A stretch of DNA of 64,000 bases from Candidatus Mycolicibacterium alkanivorans. Its GTDB lineage: Bacteria > Actinomycetota > Actinomycetes > Mycobacteriales > Mycobacteriaceae. The DNA lies in assembly GCF_022760805.1 (NCBI RefSeq), contig NZ_JAIVFL010000001.1, positions 2,418,001 through 2,482,000 on the forward strand, in the 5' to 3' direction. Below the pieces are notes generated by a model. It searched no databases and was not told where the DNA came from. It was given only the letters and a program-made list of their open reading frames with translations. The position numbers and the translations under genes are program-made. This document shows, piece after piece, positions 47,591 to 57,160 of this stretch; the stretch's first letter is position 1; each line of letters begins with the position of its first letter.

Positions 47591-47803
47591 CTATGGCCCG
47601 ATTTCCAGCGAACAGAACAGCCCCGCGCCGTGACGGATGGGCCGAACGTAGTAGGCGGGGAGTTCGCGGTTCTCAAGCTTCATCGATGCCGCGGCGGAAC
47701 GTTCCGCGATGGTCCTAATTGCGTCTTCGCTCAATGGTGCCCGGTTTTTGCGGGAGGTCGCCTGTTCCGAGGTGTCGAGGTTTCGCGTGTTGGGCCGTTC
47801 CAT
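47591..47803 (-). CDS. Small hypothetical protein (70 aa)
   Basis: From ATG 47803, eight bases after GGGAGA: RNLDTSEQATSRKNRAPLSEDAIRTIAERSAAASMKLENRELPAYYVRP. Basic and acidic mixed, with no membrane segment. Family unknown. It lies upstream of the kinase on the same strand and may be cotranscribed with it, 189 bases away. Confidence 0.5.
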   Translation of the reverse strand: MERPNTRNLDTSEQATSRKNRAPLSEDAIRTIAERSAAASMKLENRELPAYYVRPIRHGAGLFCSLEIGP

Positions 47804-48104
47804 GGCTGTGTCTCCCATTCTGTGACGGACCGATGATGACGATGAACGGATCAATATCGCGTTGTCAGGGGATCGTCGGTGTCCCAGATTTCGGCCGGTG
47901 TGTCGTGTCGGCGGGCTTAATGCCGCTTGTTGAGGGTCGATGGGCACGGTGTGATTGGGCCATCACATTCCCGGTTCTACCAGCGACGCCGGTTCCGGCG
48001 TGCATGACGTGCGTTTAAGCGGCGCCTCTGGGTGACTGGCGCACGTACTCTGTTCGCTGCTATGCATGGTTGCGGAAGAGCGATCAGTCAAGGGGGGTGT
48101 CATC

Positions 48105-48434
48105 GTGGCTTTGCGGGCCAATCCGCAGGACCTTCTCGCGGCCGGTGTGGTTGTGACTGGGCACGGCGAGGACGTGGCGGCAAAGCACGCCGCCGCTGAC
48201 AATCGGGTAGAGGCAGCTCAAAGCGGGTGGCAGGGTCAGTCGGCGGTGGCGATGGTGGCCAAGTCGCAGGCGTGGGCCGCGACGACGACTGCGCTGCTCA
48301 CCAGGCTCAGCGATCACGCGCAAGGCCTGCACACCACCGCTCAGTGCTTCCACGAGATGGAAACTGCCAACGCCCGCGCGCTGGGTGCCGTCGGGCAGGC
48401 AGCCGATGCGGTCGCCGGGCAGACGGCGCGCTGA
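48105..48434 (+). CDS. EspC-like type VII secretion substrate (WXG-type)
   Basis: 109 residues from GTG 48105 after an AAGGGGGG ribosome site. Helical, with the W-x-G turn (SGWQGQSAVAMVAKSQAW) in the middle, as in EspC/DUF2580 proteins secreted through ESX systems. No classical signal peptide. Its stop lies nine bases before the DUF1023 hydrolase, indicating an operon and probable cosecretion. Confidence 0.8.
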   Translation: MALRANPQDLLAAGVVVTGHGEDVAAKHAAADNRVEAAQSGWQGQSAVAMVAKSQAWAATTTALLTRLSDHAQGLHTTAQCFHEMETANARALGAVGQAADAVAGQTAR

Positions 48435-48443
48435 TTTGTCGCC

Positions 48444-50261
48444 GTGACGTTGACGGTTGCCGACATCGAACGGTGGGACGCCGGGGATGTCCGGGAGGTG
48501 TTTCACGCCGCGACCAGCCGCGCGCAGGCCGCCCGAGACGCCGCGAACGGGTTGGCGACGTTGCCCGGGTTCACCGACTGGGGTGGCGAGACCGCCGAGG
48601 CGGCGAAAGAGGCGCTCGGCAAGACCCGCACAGACCTCGACGCACACGGCAACGAAGCCCAAGCGGTGGCCAATGCCGCCCGCAGCGCCGCGGACAACAT
48701 CGAGCGCATCCGGTCGGAGCTGGCGACAGTGAAAGCTGACGCCGAATTGCTGGGGATGGAGATCGATCCGGTCTCCGGGAGGGTCGTTGCCGGGCCAGGA
48801 TTCAAGGGCGACGCGATGGAACTGCTGCTCAAACAAGAACAGCTGCAGCCGCGGGTCGACAAGATCGTCGGCGAAGCCAACCTGGTGGATATGGCGCTGG
48901 CCAACGCCATTCACATGGCCGACGGTTCGGTGCCGATCCCGAACACCCCGATCGACAAGACGGCACTGGACAAGCCGCTGCCCGAGGATCCCAAACAGTT
49001 CGAGGACATGTGGAACAAGTTGTCCAAAGAGCAGAAGGATTACCTGTACAGCCGCGATCACAATATCGGCAACCACAACGGCATGCCGGTCGGTGATGAT
49101 CAGATCCCGGGCAAGGACCACTACAACCGCCTCAACCTAGCCGACCAGCTCGCTCGGGCTCAGCCAGCACAGCGCCAGGTCGACGCACTCAAGGCGGCAC
49201 ACCCCGACTGGGCCAACGGCCAGAACCTGCCCAACCCCCGACAAGCCGGAAACGACGGGCGCAACCGAGATGCCTACCAGGTCTGGAAAACTCAGCTGGA
49301 CGACGCGACGAACCGAGCGAAGTACCTGCCTGATCTGAAAGCCGTGTACGGCGCGCTCGAAGGGAACCCGGACCGCAAACTGATGCTGCTCGACACGGAC
49401 ACTGGCCGCCAAGCCCGCGCTGCGATCGCCGTCGGCGACCCCGACACCGCCGATCACGTCTCGGTGACCGCCCCAGGTCTGAACACCACGGTGCACGGCG
49501 CCATCGGCGGAATGACCGACGAGGCGATGAACGTGCGGCAAGAGGCCGGCAAGCAGCTCGACCTCTTAGGACGAGGCAACGAATCGGTCGCGGCGATCGC
49601 GTGGATCGGATACGACCCGCCACAGATTCCCGGCCCTGACGACATCGGCGGATCGGTCACGGGTGGTTGGGAAGTCAGCCACGACGCGGTCGCCAAGGCT
49701 GGCGCCCATGACCTGGCCGGGTTCTACGACGGCATCAACGCCACCCACCAGGGCCCGATGGACCTCACTGCGATCGGCCACTCCTACGGATCGCTGACTA
49801 CCGGACTGGCGTTGCAGGAACCGGGAAATCACGGCGTCGACAACGCACTGTTCTACGGGTCACCCGGCATCGAAGCCAGCACCCCGGCGCAGCTCGGACT
49901 CCAATCGGGGCACGTCTTCGCCATGGAGACCCCGGATGATCCGATCCGATGGACCTACGACGGCAAACCGCTCATCCACGCGACCGAACTTTTGCCGCCA
50001 CCTTTGGGGCCGCTTGCGAGGACGGTGGTCACCGAGATGGACCTCAGCGGCGCAGGTCAATTCGGCCCGAACCCGGCGACCAACCCGAACTTCACCCACC
50101 TCGAGACCGGTGCGGCCACCGTCCCTGATGGACGTACTTTTGGCGCCGCGAGCGGACACAGCGACTACCCCCGTTGGGATAGCACCCACAACCAGCTCTA
50201 CACCAGCGGATACAACATCGCCGCCGTCATCGCCGGCACCACCCCCGTCGTACAGAAGTGA
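48444..50261 (+). CDS. DUF1023 alpha/beta hydrolase with WXG-like N-terminal domain
   Basis: 605 residues. The first 100 residues are helical with a W-G-G turn (FTDWGGETAEAAKEAL), like ESX-linked helical hairpins. The C-terminal half is a DUF1023 alpha/beta hydrolase with nucleophile motif GHSYGS near residue 446 and SASGHSDY/DSTHNQLYTSGYNIAAVIAG near the end supplying His. It probably acts outside the cytoplasmic membrane. Translationally close to the EspC-like gene; its stop overlaps the lipoprotein gene. Confidence 0.85.
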   Translation: MTLTVADIERWDAGDVREVFHAATSRAQAARDAANGLATLPGFTDWGGETAEAAKEALGKTRTDLDAHGNEAQAVANAARSAADNIERIRSELATVKADAELLGMEIDPVSGRVVAGPGFKGDAMELLLKQEQLQPRVDKIVGEANLVDMALANAIHMADGSVPIPNTPIDKTALDKPLPEDPKQFEDMWNKLSKEQKDYLYSRDHNIGNHNGMPVGDDQIPGKDHYNRLNLADQLARAQPAQRQVDALKAAHPDWANGQNLPNPRQAGNDGRNRDAYQVWKTQLDDATNRAKYLPDLKAVYGALEGNPDRKLMLLDTDTGRQARAAIAVGDPDTADHVSVTAPGLNTTVHGAIGGMTDEAMNVRQEAGKQLDLLGRGNESVAAIAWIGYDPPQIPGPDDIGGSVTGGWEVSHDAVAKAGAHDLAGFYDGINATHQGPMDLTAIGHSYGSLTTGLALQEPGNHGVDNALFYGSPGIEASTPAQLGLQSGHVFAMETPDDPIRWTYDGKPLIHATELLPPPLGPLARTVVTEMDLSGAGQFGPNPATNPNFTHLETGAATVPDGRTFGAASGHSDYPRWDSTHNQLYTSGYNIAAVIAGTTPVVQK

Positions 50262-50836
50262 GCACATCGACTATGACACTGCGATCCACCATCGCTTCGC
50301 GACGGCTCAGCGCCGTGGCGTGCTTAGCGTCAATCGCACTACTAGCGGCAGGATGTCACATGGGCAATCCCTATCAACCCACCGATCCCACCGATGCGAG
50401 CAAGGCTGCGGCATCGTTGACATCCCTGCCCTCGCTCGAGGACACACATGAGCACGTAAAGGCGGTCATCGAGCAAGTCGGACAACAAATCTCAGCCTTG
50501 GCCCCAGCTGTTACCTGGTCGTGGCGCCGCGAGGAAAGCCGGGGTGGGTGCAACCCGCCCTATGAGCAGTCAGATGGCCACCAAATCCTGATAGCCAACT
50601 ACGTCTCCGATGTTCCTATCCCTGAACAGAATTGGCCACAGGCCTACGACATCGCCCGCCGCGCTGCTGCTGGCTTGGGTGACGTCGCCGTGACTGTGTT
50701 CAAAGACGCCCCCAACGACCACGATGTCCAATTCTCCACCGAAACCGGCACCACCCTGCGTCTGGGATCGCAGAAAGCTGCCCTCCTATCCGGGGGTACC
50801 GGCTGCCGACTTTCCACCTCCAAACCCGGTCCGTAA
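50258..50836 (+). CDS. LppA-like lipoprotein
   Basis: About 192 residues from GTG 50258 overlapping the hydrolase stop; ATG 50273 is an alternative. The signal peptide ends in a lipobox LLAAGC, so Cys33 or so would be acylated. The mature part (TWSWRREESRGGCNPPYEQSDG...) carries two further cysteines and fits the LppA family. Expected at the outer face of the membrane, in the same transcription unit as the EspC-like protein and hydrolase. Confidence 0.85.
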   Translation: MSTSTMTLRSTIASRRLSAVACLASIALLAAGCHMGNPYQPTDPTDASKAAASLTSLPSLEDTHEHVKAVIEQVGQQISALAPAVTWSWRREESRGGCNPPYEQSDGHQILIANYVSDVPIPEQNWPQAYDIARRAAAGLGDVAVTVFKDAPNDHDVQFSTETGTTLRLGSQKAALLSGGTGCRLSTSKPGP

Positions 50837-51149
50837 TGGAGGGCGGGTGCAAAGATCGTGCAGCAGAGGCAGCGACGTTGGCGGTCGTGCGCGTAAAGGA
50901 CCTTCTATCTCCTTGGGTGTGTGGCTCGCGTCGCTTAGTCCTCGCCATCACGCCGGGACCGCTTTGCGGCTGTGAGACAGTGAGGTTTTCTCACTTGGGG
51001 CGTGTGAGGTCGGTGTGACTGGAGTTTCCAGCGTGTCGTGAGAGCAGGACGTGGGGTCCCTGCTCAAGGATCGGTTTCGACCAAGGGCGCTTCCGGCTTT
51101 TGCGTGGGTCCGGTTTTTGGTTTGACGGGCATCAGAAGATTGTCCGGTC
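50837..51149. other. Intergenic stretch without a recognisable gene
   Basis: About 310 bases after the lipoprotein gene. I see no convincing reading frame. The region precedes an IS630 remnant and may contain eroded insertion DNA. Confidence 0.4.
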
Positions 51150-51350
51150 CGGCACCGCTAGCCGTGATCGACAAGTCCCCAGAGGCCTTGCCGTGCACCT
51201 GATTCTGGATAATTGCGCCACCCACAAACACCCAGACGAACAACGTCGGCGGGCCGACACAAACGGTTTCACCTGCATTTCACCCCGACCTCGTCGTCGT
51301 GGCTCAACACCTCTCGAACGCTGGTCCCTGATGCCCTTGCTTCTCCCCAG
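51150..51350 (+). pseudogene. IS630-family transposase remnant
   Basis: A frame reads AVHLILDNCATHKHPDEQ, and a shifted frame then continues HKRFHLHFTPTSSSWLN, the well-known IS630 DDE-region signature. No start, frameshifted and truncated at the hypothetical gene on the opposite strand. Confidence 0.75.
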
Positions 51351-52442
51351 TCACGGGAGGTAGTCGACGGCGAAGCTGACGTCGACCGAGTAGTGCAAGG
51401 CGCCTGACGTTGCGGGAATGTTCATCTTGAAGCTGCTACTGGATACTTTCTCCGCGGGCCCGTCGGGAAGGTCGATTCGTTTTCCGCGGTCGATCGCGCT
51501 TCCCGCCGTGTCGTCGCCCCACGGTCCGTCGTCCTCGCGCGCCCATGAGTGAACCCAGATTTTGGTCCGCCCTGCCGGCACTGTCTGTGCCTCGGCCTCT
51601 ATGTAGGCGTAACCTAGGGTGTAAGGGCGACCGGTTTCGCCCCAGTCGTCGAGGTCAGGCTCGGGGAGGTTGAAGGATTGCAGTGAGTTGGTCGGGGCGC
51701 TGTCGCTTCCCGCTGAAACATCGAACCAGAATTCCGCTTCACCTGTTGTCGCCCAGTCGCCGTCGTTGAAGACGACCATTTTGGGAAATTGAATGGTCAA
51801 TTTTCGCTTGAGCGAGTCCTGCTCGACCTCGAGCACTTCCCAGTTGCCGCCTGCATCGACGACCATCGCAGTGAGGAAGTAGTGGTGGCCCGGTACCAGA
51901 GGCTTGAGCTCGAACATATGACTCACTGCGGGTCCGAGCGGCGCGGGGATGGCAGCGTCGGGATCAGCCAGATGTGGGATGCCGATTTTGCTCAGGACGG
52001 CCCGGGACCGGCTGGCGCCGGCGAGGAAGAGTGTTGTCGGCTTGCTCGTCTTGATCCCATGGCTCAGCCAGGTGCCCCCGCCGGAGCCACTGTGATCGGT
52101 GATCAGCTTCTTTGCCGTCGGCTTCTTCAACACCGCAATGACAACGACTTTGGGGCCGAGGGGATCGGTCGACACGGGTGAATGCAGCGGAAAGAACAAG
52201 CCCGCAGTGTAGATCTGGCCGGGGCTCAAAGTGATTGAGTATGTTCCCGAGTAGTCGGCCTCGTCACCGAGACCGGTCAAGGTATGGACGTTGACCTTCG
52301 CCCAGCCGGTCCCCGGCTGCATCTCCCACAGCTCCTCCTCGGGTTCCTTTTTGTACGTGACCGTCGTGGTGCCCGTGGCCTCGGGCGGAGAGATGGTGTT
52401 GTCGACGACGATCGGGTTCGTATTGGCGGTAATCGTGCTCAT
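51351..52442 (-). CDS. Hypothetical beta-rich protein (363 aa)
   Basis: From ATG 52442 preceded by GGCAGGAG at an eight-base spacing, better than the upstream start at 52511. No signal peptide, membrane helix or enzyme motif recognised. The composition (many Thr/Ser/Gly/Pro, alternating hydrophobics such as TVTYKKEPEEELWEM and SGTYSITLSPGQIYTAGLFFP) suggests beta-sandwich domains. Function unknown. It lies between IS630 debris and the topoisomerase operon. Confidence 0.6.
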   Translation of the reverse strand: MSTITANTNPIVVDNTISPPEATGTTTVTYKKEPEEELWEMQPGTGWAKVNVHTLTGLGDEADYSGTYSITLSPGQIYTAGLFFPLHSPVSTDPLGPKVVVIAVLKKPTAKKLITDHSGSGGGTWLSHGIKTSKPTTLFLAGASRSRAVLSKIGIPHLADPDAAIPAPLGPAVSHMFELKPLVPGHHYFLTAMVVDAGGNWEVLEVEQDSLKRKLTIQFPKMVVFNDGDWATTGEAEFWFDVSAGSDSAPTNSLQSFNLPEPDLDDWGETGRPYTLGYAYIEAEAQTVPAGRTKIWVHSWAREDDGPWGDDTAGSAIDRGKRIDLPDGPAEKVSSSSFKMNIPATSGALHYSVDVSFAVDYLP

Positions 52443-52634
52443 GAGTAGTGCTCCTGCCGTAATTAGCGTGCCGGAAAGCTGATCTAACACTCTCGTCTCA
52501 TCTTGCTTCACGATCGCGAAGGCGCTGTCGGCTCTGGCTCGAACGCTACGCTCAGTCGCACCGGCAACGGCATATATCGGAAACCAGTTAGATCGAAGTC
52601 CGGATTGCTGGTCACGGAGGTGAGGCGGGTGAGG

Positions 52635-52790
52635 TCAAGGGTGGAGCAGTTCGGGGGCGATTCGGCGCGCAGCTTGCTGGGTGGTCAACTTCATCGTCTG
52701 CGGCGCGATGGTGACGGCCTTGCCGGCATGCAACGCCGCGACAACCTTGATCAATGCTTGGTGCACTGAACGCGGTAACTCGACAATGAT
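52635..52790 (-). pseudogene. Antitoxin-like relic upstream of the TopoM end (tentative)
   Basis: The minus-strand frame reads ELPRSVHQALIKVVAALHAGKAVTIAPQTMKLTTQQAARRI and then stops at 52635, resembling the excisionase-type antitoxins paired with PIN toxins but cut inside the HTH. Compare the PIN relic at 39708-40028. Otherwise 52443-52804 shows no gene. Confidence 0.4.
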
Positions 52791-52804
52791 GCGCCGGCGT
52801 CGGG

Positions 52805-54931
52805 TTACCCCGCCGGAGCCACGTCCCCGGCTGCGCCCTTGACTGTCGCCTTGGACCTGACCTCGGCCCGCACCGTCTTCCCGTTCCGGGCAAATCCGGC
52901 GGGGGAGACGGTCACCGACAGCAGGATGTCCTCGCCGGCGATAAAGGGGTGGAATCCGACCCCGCCTCCGCCGCGGCCCTTCACCGGAATGTCGGTGCAG
53001 GCGGTCACTTTCCAGCCTTTCTCCGACACCGACAGGATCGCCTCGGTTTCGGCGCCGGTGATCGGCAGCGCGGCGATCACCTGGTCACCGTCCTCGGCCA
53101 GGCGAACCCCGGCGACCCCGTTGCCGGCCGCGCCCTGCGGGTTGATCACTGCGGGGTCGATGCGCAGCACCTTGCCGCGGCGGGTGACCAGCGCCAGGTG
53201 CGCCCCCGCACGCAGAACTCCTGAGCCGAGAAGTCCGGTGATGTCAGGCGCGACCGGAACGTCACGGATGCGGGTCGGAAGACCGGCGCCGGTGGTGAAC
53301 TTGACCCGGCCGTCGGTCCAGACGGCCCAACCCAGCCCACCGGAAAGCAGTTCGCCGTGGCTCTCGGAGAGGATGCCCTGGTGGTCCAGGCGCCACGCCG
53401 GGTTGGGCTTGCGCTCCCGTGAGCCATCCTCGCCGGAAGATCCGCCGATCGGAGTGGCGTCGAAGTCCAAAGCGGTGCGCCGGTCGAACTCCGCTCCGTC
53501 GAACAGGTTGGCGGTCTGCGCCAGTTCGGCGTCGATGAGCACCTTGCGGGCCTCGGGGGAGGCGAGCAGTTCGGTGAGCTGAGCGTGCTCGGCGTCGAGC
53601 TTGTCGGCTTCGGCGCGCAGCTCGAGGACGTCCAGGCGGGTCAGCCGGCGCAGCTGCAGCGCCAGCACGTAGTCGGCCTGTACGTCGTCGATGCCGAAGC
53701 GGGCGCACAGTCCGGCGCGGGCCTCGTCGACGGTGTCCGAACCACGGATGACCGCGACGGCGGCGTCGATGTCGATGTGCACCAGCAGCAGACCCGACAC
53801 CAGATGCCTGCGGGCAGTGACCCTTTCCAGCCGATGCTCGCTGCGGCGCACCACCACGGAGTCGCGCAGCGTCAGGAACGAGGCGATCAACTCCCGCACC
53901 GACCACCACCGCGGGATGCGGTCGGCGTCGAGGGCCACCAGGCTGGCGGCGAACGTGGACTCCAGCGGGGTGAGTGCGAGCAGCGTGGTGACCAGCTGCT
54001 GGGGGTAGTGCCCGCGTTTGGCGCTGACCACGATCCGCAGCCCGTTGCGCCGGTCGGTGAGGTCGGACATGTCGGCCGCGGCGGGAAGGTCGCCGCCGGT
54101 GATCAGGGAGCGGATGCGTTCCTGCACAGTCGAACTCGCCACCCCGGGCGGCAGTTCGGTGATGACGACGTTGCGTCCCTCCACCGATAGCTTCCCGCGC
54201 ACGGTGAACGAACCCTTTCCGGTGGTGACGTAGTCGCGCAGACCCTCGGAGCCCACCACCGATCCGCCGCAGCCCCAGTCGGGTCCGGGGAGCAGCTCCA
54301 CGAGGGCGTCGTCGGACAGCTCCGGGTCGGCCAGCAGCGCACGGCAGGCAGTCATCACCTCGCGCGGGTTGTGTGCGGGAACCTTGGTGGCCCAGCCCTC
54401 GGCGATGCCGATGGCTCCGTTGACGAGCAGAACCGGGAAGCGGGCCGGCAGTACGAGCGGCTCGACCCACTCGCCGTCGAAGGTCTCCGTCATCGGCACC
54501 GCGTGGTCGGCCAGCTCCGCGGTCAGCGCCGCTCCGGCCGGCGACAGCCGCATCTCGGTGTAGCGGTCGGCCGCGGGGATGTCGCCCTGGATGCGGGGGA
54601 ACGCCCCCTGGCCGTCGATGATCTTCACCCGCTGGAAGTCGGCGGCCAGCAGCGCCGCGGCGCCGTACATGGCGACCCCACCGTGAGGGTGGAGGTTGCC
54701 CGTCACCGCCGAGCAGACCTTCGAGGACTTCTGAGGCTTGTTGCCGGGCAACAGATTCGACGAATACATCTGGTAGAGCAGACGCCGCTGTCCAGGCTTG
54801 AGACCGTCGTAGGCCGACGGAATCGCCCTGTCGCTGACGGAATACAGCGCGAAGATCAGCTGGTAGTGGTTCCAGTAGTCCTCGGCGGAGACGTCGTGGA
54901 CCAGGTCGGGGTTCTGTTCGATGACGGTCAT
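52805..54931 (-). CDS. Atypical type II topoisomerase, GyrA/ParC-like subunit (TopoM-like)
   Basis: 708 residues. The breakage-reunion domain carries GNLHPHGGVAMYGAAALLA, FPRIQGDIPAADRYTEMRL with catalytic Tyr124, and helical coiled-coil LLALTPLESTFAASLVALD. The C-terminal part has short repeats like those of GyrA (GKVLRIDPAVINPQGAAGNGV, KVTACTDIPVKGRGGGGVGF) but is shorter than gyrase A. It starts 15 bases after the B subunit stop. The pair resembles M. smegmatis TopoM/TopoN, described with positive supercoiling activity. Identity is inferred from sequence features. Confidence 0.88.
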   Translation of the reverse strand: MTVIEQNPDLVHDVSAEDYWNHYQLIFALYSVSDRAIPSAYDGLKPGQRRLLYQMYSSNLLPGNKPQKSSKVCSAVTGNLHPHGGVAMYGAAALLAADFQRVKIIDGQGAFPRIQGDIPAADRYTEMRLSPAGAALTAELADHAVPMTETFDGEWVEPLVLPARFPVLLVNGAIGIAEGWATKVPAHNPREVMTACRALLADPELSDDALVELLPGPDWGCGGSVVGSEGLRDYVTTGKGSFTVRGKLSVEGRNVVITELPPGVASSTVQERIRSLITGGDLPAAADMSDLTDRRNGLRIVVSAKRGHYPQQLVTTLLALTPLESTFAASLVALDADRIPRWWSVRELIASFLTLRDSVVVRRSEHRLERVTARRHLVSGLLLVHIDIDAAVAVIRGSDTVDEARAGLCARFGIDDVQADYVLALQLRRLTRLDVLELRAEADKLDAEHAQLTELLASPEARKVLIDAELAQTANLFDGAEFDRRTALDFDATPIGGSSGEDGSRERKPNPAWRLDHQGILSESHGELLSGGLGWAVWTDGRVKFTTGAGLPTRIRDVPVAPDITGLLGSGVLRAGAHLALVTRRGKVLRIDPAVINPQGAAGNGVAGVRLAEDGDQVIAALPITGAETEAILSVSEKGWKVTACTDIPVKGRGGGGVGFHPFIAGEDILLSVTVSPAGFARNGKTVRAEVRSKATVKGAAGDVAPAG

Positions 54932-54946
54932 CGGTCTGGTTTGTCC

Positions 54947-56980
54947 TTAGTTGAGGTCGAGGGCGGCGGTGTCGACACGCGCAGCGGCAGCGGCCATCCA
55001 GTCACGACGTCCCTCCGGAGGGCCGCCGAACAGGGTGTGGTGCAACTGGAGGGCTTTGTCGTCGGTGCCGATGCGGTAGACGGTGCGCTGGGCCGGGTCG
55101 AGCACGGTGTTCCAGAAGTCATCGGCGTTCATCTCGCCGAGACCTTTGTTGCGCTGCACCTCGACCTTGCGCCTGGAGGTGGCACGCAGCCGGGCCACCG
55201 CCTCGTCCCGCTCGGCCTCGTCCTGGCAGTAGATCCGGGTCTCCGGGTCATAGACGACGAACAGCGGCGGCAGCGTCACGTAGACCATGCCGGCCGCGAC
55301 CAGGGGCCGGTAGAAGTCGAGGAACATCGAGATCAGGCTGGAGTTGATGTTGGCTCCGTCGGGGTCGGCGTCGGAGGCGAACAGGATCCGGTCGTACCGG
55401 CACTTCTCCGGATCGCAGTGGTCGCGTACCCCGCAACCGAGGATGCGTTCGATGGCGTCGAATTCCTCTTTGGCGCGGGCCTTGGCGGCGGTCCAGCCGA
55501 AGGTGTTGGGCGGCTTGCCTTTCAGCGGGAACGCCGCCTGGAAGGTGGCGTCGCGGGCGGCGCGTACCGTCCCCAGGGCTGAGTCGCCCTCGCAGATGAA
55601 CAGCTCCGCGCCACTGCCGCGACCGCTCTCGCGACTGGGCAGCAGCTTGGGCGGCAGGGACAGGTTGGTCCCCAGACCTTTGGCTTTCGACGCCGCCCGG
55701 GAGCGTTCCTTGGCGCCCTCGGCGCTGCGGCGGGCCCGCGCCGCCTCCAGGGCCAGCTTCGACCAGGTGGTGATCGCCGCGGAGTTGGCGGGGTTGGCCG
55801 CCCACACGGCGACCGCGCGGGCCACTTCTGGGGCCATCGCCAGGTTCAGTGACCGCGACGACACCGAGGTCTTGGCCTGGGAGTCCCACGACACGTCCGG
55901 TGCGCGGGTGTCGACGGCCAGCGCGGTGACCGCCGCGAAGTCCTGCGCTTCCGGCCCGTCCTCGCCCTTGGCCAGGCCGAGATCGCGCATGCGGCTGGCC
56001 TTGTCGGCCAGCGCCTCGGTCAGGCCGCGCACCGCCGCGGACAGATGCGAGCCGCCGTTGGCGGTGCGGACGGTGTTGCAGAACGCAGCCACGGTGGCCG
56101 GCTCGGCGGGCCCGGCTGCCACCGACCAGCGCATCGGGGTGGGTCCCCGGCCGGTGGTGTAGGAACCGGATCCCTCGACCAGCAGGTTCAACTCGGGCGG
56201 GGAGGTGCCCGCCGCGGCGCACATCAGCTCCAGCAGCGCGACGGTTCCCCAGTGGCCGTCGAAGGGCCGGACCAACATCTCCGGAACCTCGCTCAGCGGC
56301 CAGCCCTCGTCGATCACCTGCAGATGCACACCCGGGCACATCCGCGCGGCGGCGTGGGCACGCAGCAACACCTCGCCGATGTCGATGGAGCAGTCGGGGG
56401 CCACCTGCGGGTCGAACAGGATCCGCACCGAGGTGCCGTGGGCGTCGGGACGCCGGTTGGCCACCCCGCGCAGCTTCTGGGTGTCGTCGCGGGTGAATTC
56501 AGCGTCAGGGTCGAAGTCGGTCCCGTCGAAAGTGCCCGGGTAGCCGCGGCCGAAGCTCTGCGTGTAGGTCTTGCCGCCGCGCAGCACCGTGACGTCGGTG
56601 CGGGCGGAGATGAACACCGCTGCGGCCGCGCCGATGCCGTTCAACCCGGCCCCGGTGGCGGCGGCGTCGGTGTGCACCGAGAACTTGCCGCCGGCCCTCG
56701 CGGTGCCCAGCGTCTTGACGATGCCGTTCTTGCCGGTGACGGGATCGGAGTCGACCGGCAGGCCGCGTCCGTCGTCGGTCACCGTCACCGAGGAGTCGGT
56801 GTGCAGCACGATCGTCACCGTCGACCCGCCGTGGCTGGGGTCGGCGACCTCCTCCACGGCGTTGTCGACCAGCTCGCGCAATGCGGTGAGCAGCACGTCC
56901 TGGCCCAGGTTGACCGCCGGGCGCAGCCGTGTGTGCTGGACGTCGTCGAGCTCGGTGATGTCGGCGGCGGTGTAGCTCAC
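54947..56980 (-). CDS. Atypical type II topoisomerase, GyrB/ParE-like subunit (TopoN-like)
   Basis: 677 residues from GTG 56980, ten bases after AAAGGA. The GHKL ATPase has LRELVDNAVEEV, DDGRGLP and GLNGIGAAA. The transducer has SQAKTSV, and the TOPRIM domain has ICEGDSALG near 461 and SDADPDGANI. The frame stays open upstream to 57193 but no ribosome site supports a longer protein. A LexA box lies 193 bases upstream. Cotranscribed with the TopoM-like gene. It is distinct from the housekeeping gyrase, which is not in this window. Confidence 0.9.
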   Translation of the reverse strand: MSYTAADITELDDVQHTRLRPAVNLGQDVLLTALRELVDNAVEEVADPSHGGSTVTIVLHTDSSVTVTDDGRGLPVDSDPVTGKNGIVKTLGTARAGGKFSVHTDAAATGAGLNGIGAAAAVFISARTDVTVLRGGKTYTQSFGRGYPGTFDGTDFDPDAEFTRDDTQKLRGVANRRPDAHGTSVRILFDPQVAPDCSIDIGEVLLRAHAAARMCPGVHLQVIDEGWPLSEVPEMLVRPFDGHWGTVALLELMCAAAGTSPPELNLLVEGSGSYTTGRGPTPMRWSVAAGPAEPATVAAFCNTVRTANGGSHLSAAVRGLTEALADKASRMRDLGLAKGEDGPEAQDFAAVTALAVDTRAPDVSWDSQAKTSVSSRSLNLAMAPEVARAVAVWAANPANSAAITTWSKLALEAARARRSAEGAKERSRAASKAKGLGTNLSLPPKLLPSRESGRGSGAELFICEGDSALGTVRAARDATFQAAFPLKGKPPNTFGWTAAKARAKEEFDAIERILGCGVRDHCDPEKCRYDRILFASDADPDGANINSSLISMFLDFYRPLVAAGMVYVTLPPLFVVYDPETRIYCQDEAERDEAVARLRATSRRKVEVQRNKGLGEMNADDFWNTVLDPAQRTVYRIGTDDKALQLHHTLFGGPPEGRRDWMAAAAARVDTAALDLN

Positions 56981-57160
56981 GGATGGTCGTCCTTTCCCGC
57001 CGGAGCGGTGCGGTGGTGTGGTGACATGCGTGTGCCTGTCGGGCGTAGAACTCGACAAAACACCCTGATGGCGGCAGGTCTCGCTTCTGCTTCCGCGACA
57101 CGCCGAAACGGGGTGGGCCGGCTCAGCGCCCAGGGAAGCAACGGGCGAGGGCGTGACAAC

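Noticed and set aside
47719..48018. Plus-strand 99-codon frame upstream of the EspC-like gene
   Set aside because: No ribosome site or family resemblance; overlaps the small minus-strand gene and promoter region.
48084..49121. Minus-strand frame of 345 codons opposite the DUF1023 gene
   Set aside because: Shadow of two genes with clear motifs on the plus strand.
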